From: Amyelois transitella
Taxonomy: Eukaryota; Arthropoda; Insecta; Lepidoptera; Pyralidae
NCBI RefSeq assembly: GCF_032362555.1
Contig: NC_083512.1
Coordinates: 4,638,001-4,702,000, forward strand
Length of the DNA: 64,000 nucleotides
Direction: 5' to 3'
The translations under genes and the position numbers were made by a program. Shown here piece after piece: positions 35,073-43,667 of this stretch (position 1 is its first letter; the number at the start of each line of letters is the position of its first letter). Below the pieces are notes generated by a model. That model was not told the DNA's origin and searched no databases. It worked only from the letters and a program-made list of their open reading frames with translations.

Positions 35073-35078
35073 TTTATT
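35073..35078 (-). terminator. Possible polyadenylation signal of the distal protease gene
   Basis: TTTATT on the plus strand (AATAAA on the gene strand), only a few bases after the stop codon. A second usable hexamer may lie further on. Confidence 0.3.
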
Positions 35079-35081
35079 TAA

Positions 35082-38000
35082 TCAGTTACTCAATATCCAT
35101 GATAGATATTGTGTTATTCGCACAAAACCATTGGGAGATGTCGCGCCGCAAGTTTGTCCGAAAGACGTTATTCCAATCTGAAAATTAATTTGTAATTTAG
35201 TAATCATATATATAAAATTCTCACATCACAATGTTCGTTGCCGTACTCCTCTGAAACGGCTTGACCGATTCTCATGAAATTTTGTGAGCATATTGAGGTC
35301 TGAGAATCGGTCAACATCTATTTTTCATACCCTTTAGTGTCCACCCTTAAGATTTTTAACTAGAAATTACTTAAAAATTATTTATATGGCAAAACAACGT
35401 TTGCCGGGACAGCCAGTAGTATTTAGAGATAACCTACATATGTACTTAATTATTACGTCTATATCACTTGAGGGGTAGACAGAGCCAAAAGTCTTGAAAA
35501 GACTGAAAGGCTGCTACTGTATCGTTGAGTTAGTAACTCGTAACAAAAGTTTCTAACTTACTTCGAGGCTTAATCAATCTGTGTAATTTGTCCCGTAAAA
35601 GAAAAAAAAATAGTCTTAAAGTAGTGACAATGATATCTTACTAGTATTCTTCTGTTATTGCTAAAGGTCGTCAAAGGTCCACCAGAGTCGCTTGAGCAGG
35701 GCCCAACACCACCACTTCCATGCGTGCAAATGGTCTCGTTTCTGGCACCCAAATCCCCATAAGAAGATCCACATTGGGCAGGAGTAATGATCTGGAGGTC
35801 AACAGCTCGTAGGACTTGATCCCAAGTTAACGTTGGAACTGCAAAATTTAGGTATAAACGAAAATTTTTATAAATTTTTCTACAGGGTTTCCTTTTAACA
35901 CTTTTAGAATAGTACCACTCTATATCTTTCACGTGGATGTCGCAAAAGGCGACTAAAGGAAAGTTTTATAACTTAAGATTCTTCTTGTACGCGGTGAGCT
36001 AGCAACCTCTCAATATTTGAATCTCAATTCCATCTTAAGCCTTACAGCTAAATGTGGCCTCTCAATCTTTTCAAGAATGTTGACTCTGTCTATTCTGCAA
36101 GGGATATTACCCAGAGAAAAGATTAGCAGGTGGCATTGAGTTAACTTATAGCCTTTTTTATTTTCAATATAATTAACATACCTAAGATAAATTACATACC
36201 CAGGATGGTCACTGAACCAGAACTATAAGTGAGAAGTTATGAAGAAAGAAAATAAAGTTCATCAAGATTTTTAAATTGTATTGTTGAATGAATGTTATCT
36301 GTTTGTATTGTTATATGTATTGTGTTGTATGAATGAATACCTTGTTAACATTTTCAGTATTGCACATAGTGATTTAAAGAAATAAAAAAGACATGATTAA
36401 AATTTATATTAAAATGACATGATTTACTAAAAAGTTCAAAAACATTTGAAAAAAAAAAAATACTTTTAAAATCTCGCGTTTTCTTGTCTTTTTCATTTCA
36501 CGAGTTTGAAGCGAAAGAAATGTGCAGGGATCGTTGCAAGTGAAAAGATGTGGTCTCTGCCTACCCCTCCGGGAAAGAGGCGTTATTTATGTATGTATGT
36601 GTAGGTTTGTAACGCGAGAACATTCGAACCGTTGATCTGATTTTGATGAAGTTTAAAGTGTGTTCAGGTATATACATAATATGTGTGTGTATGTATCTGT
36701 CAAAAGAATTTTTAAATTTGTAGGGCATCATAATAGGTCAAGTAGTTTTTGAGTGACGATTTCGTTAAAAAAATAAAAGTGTTCGCGAGGTCTAAGTTCG
36801 CAGCAAACGACTTGTGTAAAAATAAACAATCAAAAGTAAATATTTACTTACTTTCAGGTGTAATACCATAGCCAGAGGCTACCGCTATTTGTCCAGCAAA
36901 GTTGTTGGCAACCTCCGCTGAGTTAGGAAGAGAAATAGGCTGAATAGCATCTGAAATATAAATAATAAATAATTTACGTCTATGTTGCAATCGAGAAAAA
37001 TCAATTCTCAAGTGCGCAAGTTGCTGGTTTTTTGCTGGTTTCATAGTGGAAATATATACCTGTATAAAAGGGGCAACAGATTTTAGTTTCTTGGAGATAA
37101 GATTTATTCAAACCTGTGCCTAAAACATGGTGCTGAATAGCAAAGTAAAGTTTATAAATAAACTTGCAAAAATAATTATGAGGAATAAAGTTTAAAACTA
37201 GATAGATAAAGTTTAAACCTCCCTATTTAACTTATATAACGGTATTTACAAAATCGTTAAAAAGCATGTTGACTACATTAATAGTAGTTTGTACTTTCTA
37301 AAATTAAATACCTAATTTCGCCTCTAGGATCGAAATCGACTTACTGGTAAATGAAACTGCTGGGATATGAATCATAGCGATATCATGGATGAGAGTCCAA
37401 TCGCTGTGTGAGTAGCCGGGATGCATTATAAAGTTCGTGACGGCGACTCTGACACCTCCAGAAAACGCGAAGTTAGATCCTAAGCCTATGGTGTATCCAG
37501 AATCGTCTCTTTGACAGTGTGCTGCAGAAACCACTCTTGTTGAGGAGATGAGAGCTCCTCCACACAAGGAATCTGTGTTTGTAGGAAGATGTATTACCAC
37601 AGCTGCCTGTAAAAATCAATGGACAATTTTATTGCACGTTGAAGTTTAAAATCTGAAATTAACTCAAACGATGTTCTTTTATTTATTTATTTATTTACTA
37701 ATTTATGTACACAGAAAATATCGAGACTGATAAACACAAGAAACAAAATTACAAAGGTTCTGCTTATTTCAAAAGAAATCTCTTCCAGCAGACCCGAGAT
37801 AGGAGACATGATGGAAAGGGTGACAGGCGTGTACTCCACTCACACAACTAATAATAGACGTACATAAACAAACACATTAATAAAATATAATAAAATACAT
37901 ATATAAATACAAAATAATAAACTTACATAAAGTAAATATAATATATGCCAAATTAGCAAGGCTTGGAGAGGTAATAATTTTTAATTAATTTTTTAAATTG

Positions 38001-38855
38001 GGACAGTGATTTAGAGTCACGTATCTCAGGAGGCAGTGAGTTTCACAATCTAACAGCATGGACAGAAAAGGAGTTGGAGAAAGTGGCCGAACGATGCGTA
38101 GGGAATTTAAGCATGGTCCTACGATGAGACCTGCATGGAGTATCGACAGGACAAACAAAGGTGAAGCGGTTGCGCAGATATGAGGGGTATGCAGGATTAT
38201 AGAGAGTATTGTAAAGAAGGCAAAGTATTCTCATATTTCTACGCAAACGAATGGGCAGCCAGTTTAGTTGCCTGCTGTTGCCTGCTGCCTGTTTTTTTTG
38301 TATTTTCCTCTGCTTTATCCGTTACCAGGTTTAGCTATAAACAATAAGGTCAACAAATCAGTTTTGAATTCTTTGCCACTTCACTTAAGCCGTGTCATGT
38401 TTTCTTTGCAATCGATGTCTTCAAACGTGGTAAGTACACATTCTTAGTACCTATTTGACATTAATCTGTCTGTGACTGTGTCTGTGAGCTCGGCCATAAT
38501 ATCACCTATGTGTACAAAATGCAGAACTTTCATCTTAGTTGAGGATAAAAAAAAAGAAAGCAAATGATTTTTTCATAGCTATGAATGCGACTCATCCCGC
38601 AGTATGTATGGTTTAAGCTATACTCGTACTCTAAGATAGTGAGTAATAAGTTACCTGATATGGAACTGCTGAAATATCAATTAGTGATCCTCCAGCGATT
38701 CTTCCATTACTCGATAGTTTAGCAATAGCTTCAGCCTCCAATTGTTTCACCTTAGTTGCTAATGGTATTCCAATTTCTTCATGATAGTTGCGGAAATTAA
38801 TATGAGCACTATAAACTGTTGATATTAAGAATATAAATAATACTAGCGATTTCAT
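35082..38855 (-). CDS. Chymotrypsin-family serine protease (S1A), catalytic triad intact
   Basis: Five exons (gene order): 38655-38855, 37345-37606, 36852-36950, 35642-35838 and 35082-35177, with GT/AG junctions and phases 0,1,1,0, giving 284 aa. Residues 1-16 form a signal peptide. A propeptide ends at Arg52, followed by IAGGS. The triad is His97 (VSAAHC), Asp142 (HDIAMIH) and Ser239 (CSSDSGGPL). Ser237 replaces the usual Gly193 of GDSGGP, which should affect the oxyanion hole. Gly at the 189-equivalent position argues against trypsin-like Arg/Lys preference. Insect relatives are midgut digestive enzymes secreted as zymogens and cut by trypsin; this is inferred, not shown. Exons 2-5 match the proximal paralogue nucleotide for nucleotide in length, so the two arose by tandem duplication. 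Introns 1, 3 and 4 carry LINE, SINE and Helitron-like fragments. Confidence 0.93.
35205..35425 (+). repeat. Helitron-like non-autonomous repeat in protease intron 4
   Basis: It starts TATATATAAAATTCTCACAT, contains CGTTGCCGTACTCC, CGGCTTGACCGATTCTCATG and TTTTGTGAGCATATTGAG, and ends AACGTTTGCCGGGACAGCCA. This is a common lepidopteran interspersed repeat type that I associate with Helitron derivatives; the terminal CTAG is degraded (CCAGTAGT). Confidence 0.5.
35452..35512 (-). repeat. 3'-end fragment of the RTE-tailed SINE
   Basis: It carries TTACGTCTATATCACTTGAG, GGGTAGACAGAGCC and GTCTTGAAAAGACTGAAAGG. It abuts the next SINE fragment directly, inside protease intron 4. Confidence 0.7.
35518..35600 (+). 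repeat. 3'-end fragment of the tRNA-derived SINE
   Basis: It keeps TGTATCGTTGAGTTAGTA, ACTTACTTCGAGGC and TCTGTGTAATTTGTCCCGTA, followed by an A-rich tail. It ends only about 40 bp from the exon 4 donor of the distal protease. Confidence 0.75.
35925..36110 (+). repeat. RTE-tailed SINE fragment in protease intron 3
   Basis: It contains GATGTCGCAAAAGGCGACTA, AAGATTCTTCTTGTA, TGAATCTCAATTCCATCTTA, TGTGGCCTCTCAATCTTTTC and CTCTGTCTATTCTGCAAGGG. Both ends are missing. Confidence 0.7.
36500..36600 (+). repeat. RTE LINE 3'-terminal fragment in protease intron 3
   Basis: GAAGCGAAAGAAATGTGCAG, GGATCGTTGCAAGTG, TCTCTGCCTACCCCTCCGGG and AAAGAGGCGT with an ATGTATGT tail match the last ~90 bp of the two RTE copies, with a few changes. 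It is a short, older insertion. Confidence 0.8.
36601..36812 (+). repeat. Helitron-like repeat fragment, family of 50866-51113
   Basis: GTTTGTAACGCGAGAACAT, GATCTGATTTTGATGAAG and TTCGCGAGGTCTAAGTTCGC align in order with the element at 50866-51113. It directly follows the RTE fragment. Confidence 0.5.
37682..38290 (-). pseudogene. Decayed Jockey/CR1-type LINE 3' end in protease intron 1
   Basis: On the minus strand the frame reads QLNWLPIRLRRNMRILCLLY, then FVCPVDTPCRSHRR, FSVHAVRL, stop, NSLPPEIRDSKSLSQFKKLI and KNYYLSKPC. This is the typical C-terminus of insect Jockey/CR1-like reverse transcriptases, in which RLWNSLP is conserved; the Trp codon has become TGA. A 3' UTR follows, and the element ends in a (TAAA)n-type tail (TTTATTTATTTA on the plus strand near 37682). 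Confidence 0.8.
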
Positions 38856-38926
38856 TTTATTAATTTGCCAGGCGTCTTATCCACTTCAATACAAATATTG
38901 ATGTTTGATGAAAATTCAGCACAGAT

Positions 38927-38938
38927 TCTTAAATACTC
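38927..38938 (-). promoter_or_regulatory. TATA-like core promoter of the distal protease gene
   Basis: GAGTATTTAAGA on the gene strand, about 72 bp before the ATG, identical to the 12-mer upstream of the proximal paralogue. Confidence 0.6.
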
Positions 38939-39149
38939 ATAATTAATTTGATAGCAAGATAAGATAAATGGCTATTATTAAATAAAAATCTAAGCGTTTT
39001 TACAGATTTGATGATAAGTCAGAATTAAATTTTTGTTATCATTAACTATGAGTTAGATTTACAGTAGAAGAGGATCATTAGTTAGAAGTTATGTTATCAT
39101 TATGTTTACATTAATTTTAAATACTGACCGGTTTATATCGTATTACGTA

Positions 39150-39345
39150 CATACATACATATAGTCATGTCTATATCCCTTGAGAGATAGATACAGTCAA
39201 CGGTTTTGAAAATACAGAAAGGACTTCAGCTGTTCGGCTTACGATGAAATTGATTTTCAAATAGAGACAGGTTGCTAGCCCATCGCCTACAAGAAGAATC
39301 CCAAGTTTATTAGTGTTTCCTTTAGTTGCCTTTTACAATCTAGTT
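39150..39345 (-). mobile_element. RTE-tailed SINE, 5'-truncated and diverged
   Basis: It begins with the ACATACATACATATAGTCAT tail and keeps ATATCCCTTGAGAGATAGAT, GAGACAGGTTGCTAGCCCAT and CGCCTACAAGAAGAATCCCA, then fades at TTAGTTGCCTTTTAC. Confidence 0.75.
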
Positions 39346-40109
39346 TAGACGTTTTAATTTCTGCGACGATGAACTTTGGCGGTTTTTCCATCATCATTTA
39401 TCATAACCCAATCTTGTATCTTTGATCACAAATATACATAATGGATTACACTGCCTGGGTTTTTCTTAACTTAATCACATTATTAATTATCAAATCTTGC
39501 GTAGCATCTATTGATTTATCCACTTATCTAAAATCGGGAAAACCTTGATTGATAGAAAACAGAATCAAACCGGACTAAAAAAATAGTTTAGTAAAGAAAG
39601 AAAATCACTTAAAACATTAGGCCTTTTGTCACATGACTCCCGTGACAAAAAACATTATTTTAATTGAAAGACCCACTGCCATACAAACGTAACTTACTAT
39701 AAAATACTCGATGACATCGAATTAATAATTGAAGTAAGTGAATTTTAACTATCTAAATACTTAATCACACCGTTAGCAAATAATTTCTAGTAGTCAATCT
39801 ATTACATTGTTGAAGTAGTTAGAACAAATTGTCTTCGCAGTAGAACGATAAACCGGTAGCTCGGGGACGCAGCTGCCGGCAGTTAAACCGCGGCTTTATG
39901 TTACCGCCATTTCTATTACACGTAATTATTACTGCACTTCCGAATTCCTGGTGATTTCTCTAAGTGCGCTTAGCTCTGTGACAGTGTATTAAGTACTACT
40001 TTCTAGTCGGTGGCTTGCCTCGCGTGTAAATTGTACCTTCTATCTATATTCTTTTCTTCGCCCTTCTTCTCGTACAAATATATTGAAGGGATAAAATCTA
40101 AATAAGACT

Positions 40110-40240
40110 GAAGCTAATCTGGCTGGACGTCGCTAAAGATGTTATGCGTGTGTCAATGGTCTTAAAATTGATAGACGCGGCAGAGCGGAAAGCGAAAAGT
40201 CGGAATGTGGACCCCAGGCCCCGAAGCATAGGGAGAGATA
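40110..40240 (+). pseudogene. Relic of a LINE reverse transcriptase C-terminus
   Basis: One frame reads LDVAKDVMRVSMVLKLIDAA followed by ERKAKSRNVDPRP, which fits the C-terminal tail of RTE-type reverse transcriptases (consensus W.D..KDDM......ADR.KWR...R.ADP). It is a different lineage from the young RTE copies and lacks all catalytic motifs. Confidence 0.55.
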
Positions 40241-41639
40241 AGATTTGTGTTTTCGTTTTTTGTTACCCAATAACTTGGCATAGAGATAGAATAAGATCTT
40301 AACGATTAATACAAGCTACACTTTTTTAATTACCGCGGGAGCCTAACCCCGCACATAAACTTGTATTTTATTTAAATGGTAGATAGTGGGAAAATTTGAT
40401 TATCGTTGAAGGGATATTTATACGCCAAGAAGTCAATAATGAGTTGCATCCGTTTAGGTGATTTTAAGAAATTTCTATGAACAATACCCGGGTACGGATA
40501 ATTAATGTTTCAAAAATAACTAGGTACTATGTACAAAAATCACTGCAATTCACATACTAAACTGAGTAATCTTAATTTAGTTAACAACAGACCGGATTCG
40601 AGTTACAATAATTACGGCTGATGAGCAGTAACTGTACACGTGATTGCCTGCTAATCTCAGACTGTAATCCAAGTATGTTTCCTCTGATTCCCTGTTTAAC
40701 AGGGACCTTACTCCGATATGTTTGGTAAGTAATATGATTTTTTCTCAGGAATCCGTTCTCGTTGGTATAAATATATATAAGTAAGTATATCCTATATTAC
40801 TTTTAAAATTCCAGTCTTTAAATGCCATTAATATACATAATTCCATGTAATTAAATCAAATATTGTGACAACAATTTACATGGAATTTAAAGAACAAAAA
40901 AATTAATGTTAGTAGGGAATTATGGACTGGTATTTTTTCTTAAAATATAAAATTTGTATACAAAATGCTGTTAGGCTGGGTGGGGTGCTGAGTCTCTTTA
41001 ACTAACATAAGATCACTAATGAGATTCTTAATTTTACGTTTATTGAAAAACGGGACCGTGTCAAAGTTCCCTAAACTTTCGAGTAAGTGATAAATGTTGA
41101 ATAAAGCGAGTGAAGTAATTAAAGTATCTATGGAACACCTCCAAGGAAAATCTACCAACCCCTACAAGAAATAGGTATGGTCAGTGGGCATGACATAAAA
41201 TATTTTGTTCCATTTAGATAGTTTAATTTATCTTTACAATTTAATTAGTTTTATATATTTTTTTAAATTAGACTTTCACATAAGACTATAACACTAATAG
41301 CAGGACTCTTGGAAGTATTTAAGAACTAAAAGAAAAGATAATGATAGCTATAAGTACTCCCTCAAGTGGAGCTTACTCCTCGGAATCAAGAGGAGTCTAC
41401 AAAAATTCTTGCTTCGTCTCGTTAAGCTTCTGTAATATTTTCTCAATGGGGATTTTTCGAGGGTAAAGCTAATAATACAGTCCATTATGCCCATAACGAC
41501 GTATCCTCAATAATAAAAGAAATTCAATGTTTTGTTATTGTCCCTCAGCTCATGACACTGTAGATTAAATGTCGAGGTAAAAACATTTTCGGTTTTCGTG
41601 AGGCAAGCAGATTTAAAAAAAAAAAATTTATTGGTTACA

Positions 41640-41755
41640 TCCTCACATCTCTAGAGCCTTATGACGCCTTATGACCATGATCCAGGAACGAGTCAGTCAG
41701 GCTTATATATGAAGCGACTGCCATCTGACCTTCGCAACATTTGCAAGGGAACCTT
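41640..41755 (+). repeat. Dispersed repeat (GACCATGAT family), copy 3
   Basis: It holds CATCCTCACATCTCTAGAG, TATGACCATGATCCAGGAAC, GTCAGTCAGGCTTATATATG and CTGCCATCTGACCTTCGCAA, matching the copy at 5488-5605. Confidence 0.6.
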
Positions 41756-41778
41756 ATCCGTCACTAAATATTTTAAAG

Positions 41779-41910
41779 TTTCTTTGTCTGCATGTATGCG
41801 CTAATCTCTGAAAGTTGTGGACGGATCTTGTTCCTGCTTGAATTGTTAAAAAGATGGTATTTGCGGGAAGGTTTATATGTATTTAATTCTACTCGTGTGA
41901 AGCGGTCGCT
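41779..41910 (+). repeat. Helitron-like 3' fragment
   Basis: AT-rich block with GTTGTGGACGGATCTTG, ending AAGCGGTCGCTAGT. A CTAG end followed by T is the Helitron rule; a 5' TC terminus is not seen. Confidence 0.4.
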
Positions 41911-42429
41911 AGTATTAAAAAAATAAATTTATTTGTAAAATTGCTTAGTTTTATCAAGTGAACGAATAACCTATGTATATTTAATGCAGTTAATGTATTT
42001 AACACTGGCAAGCGCAGTGGCGCAAAGGTGGAAAGGCTCAATTACGTGTCGGTAGTCGGACCTGAAAAATTAATGTGTTCTGTAATGGCCGACCTGTCAG
42101 AGACCGATTGCCGGGTATGCCCGGGAAATGGTCGTTTTACTAGCAATTATAACTAAATGACACATGTGTTACCCGGCTTTTTCTAGCCCCGAAATTTAAG
42201 TGATTAACTTTGCTCCGGTGTGGAGCGTTAGCCTAATTTGAGTTGGGGTTAGGGTCATATTTGAGACTGTGTTAGTCCAAGGTTTGGGGTAATTGATGAT
42301 TTGAAATTTGGAAAATTTAATTTCCTGCCGACTGTCAAGCTCAAGGATACTAGAAGCATATTCTACGAAAGTATGTAGGTTTAATGATTCACTTGGTAAG
42401 TACAACCTAGTAATATCTATACATACATA

Positions 42430-42900
42430 CATATATATAAAACTCTTCCGTTACTGAGTGACTGACTGACAGACAACGCACAGTCGAAACTACTGGTCGT
42501 AGACAGCTGAAATTTGGAATGTAGGTTCCTTGGGATATGTAGGGGAGCACTAAGAAAGGATTTTTGGAAATTCAACCCCCAAGGGGGGGACAAGGGGTAA
42601 AAACGTTTCTATGAAAAATCTTATTCCTTGGGTTTATAAACTTGAAACTTGGCATGAACACGTACATAGGCAAGTAAATATGTTTGAAATTATAAGTTTT
42701 TTCAAACTACCCTCCAATCGTGATTTAGGGGGTGCGATTGGGTGACTGATTTATTAACGCACAGCCGAAACCGCTCGGTATAGGAGTCTGAGATTTTGAA
42801 CAGAGGTTCCTTTAGTAACATAAGTGAGCACTAAGAAGGGATTTTTGAAATGTCAACCCCCAAGGGGGGGAAACGGGATAAACTGAGCCGGGGCTGCGGG
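42430..42900 (+). repeat. Internally duplicated interspersed repeat (Helitron-like)
   Basis: Two related units, about 42460-42592 and 42730-42872, share CGCACAG(T/C)CGAAAC, AGGTTCCTT, GAGCACTAAGAA, GGATTTTTG and end in TCAACCCCCAAGGGGGG. A related unit sits in protease intron 2 at 31005-31175. The block finishes GGGGCTGCGGGAAAG. Confidence 0.6.
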
Positions 42901-43079
42901 AAAGTTCTAACGAGATACCGTGGCCCCGGAACGCAAAGGGCAACTGAAGGAACGAGGTGGGTTTTAGTCAGTAAAAGTCTGACACTCCCTTCCGTTCCAC
43001 CCAGAGCGGGAGAGGTCATTTGATGATTTCCCATCCTTAAAAAAAAAAAGACTTTGTATGACAACTTTCAGTCGTCTCT

Positions 43080-43164
43080 TTAACATACATAATAACATAC
43101 ATAATAACATACATAATTATGTACATACATGCATAACATTAATAACATCACGCCTTTAAATCCC
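43080..43164 (-). repeat. ACATACAT-rich tail of an RTE/SINE insertion
   Basis: Three ACATACATAATA units, then a short ATCACGCCTTTAAATCCCT that matches the terminal block of the RTE-tailed SINE. Only this tail remains, directly next to the Helitron relic. Confidence 0.5.
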
Positions 43165-43317
43165 TATTTTAAAGTCGCTGGTGTTGATTTAAGAGAAGAT
43201 TGTTTCTCTCATGGACAACTGTATGTTGCTTGCTCGCGTGTCAGCTCTCCCTCTAACCTGTTCATACTGGTAAATAATAAAAAAACTAAAAATATTGTTT
43301 ACAAGGAAATCCTGTAA
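43165..43317 (+). pseudogene. C-terminal remnant of a Helitron Rep-helicase
   Basis: The frame reads FKVAGVDLREDC, then FSHGQLYVACSRVSSPSNLF and KTKNIVY before a stop at 43315-43317. SHGQLYVACSRV is the final helicase motif (motif VI) of the Helitron/PIF1 helicase family and the spacing to KNIVY is typical. Everything N-terminal (Rep HUH domain, helicase motifs I-V) is missing. The remnant's own frame is intact, suggesting moderate age. Confidence 0.82.
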
Positions 43318-43666
43318 GGCCTCTTCGTCCTATAAATCCTGTTTTTTTTTTCTTTTGAGACGATGATTTTGTCTCGCTTTACTTTTTCTATATAAATTTG
43401 TATGTATACTAATATTATAAAGAGGAACAATCTATTTTTTTATATGTTTGTTTGTTTACACATGTAATCGATAAACTCCGAAACTACTGAATCGATTTCA
43501 AACATTCACCATTAGAAAGCTACATCATCCCTGAGTAACACAGGCTATATTTAATTCCAGTTGTAACAAGATTTCAGCCTGTGAAAGAAAAAGCCCTGTC
43601 GAGATCATTAAAAAACGCTATATATAACCGAATTACACGTGGGCGAAGCCGCGGGCGGAAAGCTAG
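43165..43666 (+). mobile_element. 5'-truncated autonomous Helitron, 3' end preserved
   Basis: After the helicase stop there is a 3' region with ACTAATATTATAAAGAGGAA, CTCCGAAACTACTGAATCGA, AGAAAGCTACATCATCCCTG and a GC-rich terminus GGGCGAAGCCGCGGGCGG ending AAAGCTAG at 43666 before a T. The CTAG-before-T end and the absence of a target duplication fit Helitron rolling-circle transposition. The same 3' region is widespread in lepidopteran non-autonomous Helitrons, so this copy links it to a coding element. Confidence 0.75.
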
Positions 43667-43667
43667 T

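Larger units (their letters stand above)
38939..42419. other. Gene-free stretch with repeat relics
   Basis: No gene is supported. Listed repeats aside, it contains a 12-bp inverted repeat (AATTCCATGTAA at 40839-40850 and its complement at 40876-40887) and otherwise AT-rich DNA. Confidence 0.4.

Noticed and set aside
43081..43140. A CRISPR-like or regulatory short array
   Set aside because: The ACATACATAATA units are the simple-sequence tail of an RTE/SINE insertion in a eukaryotic genome.
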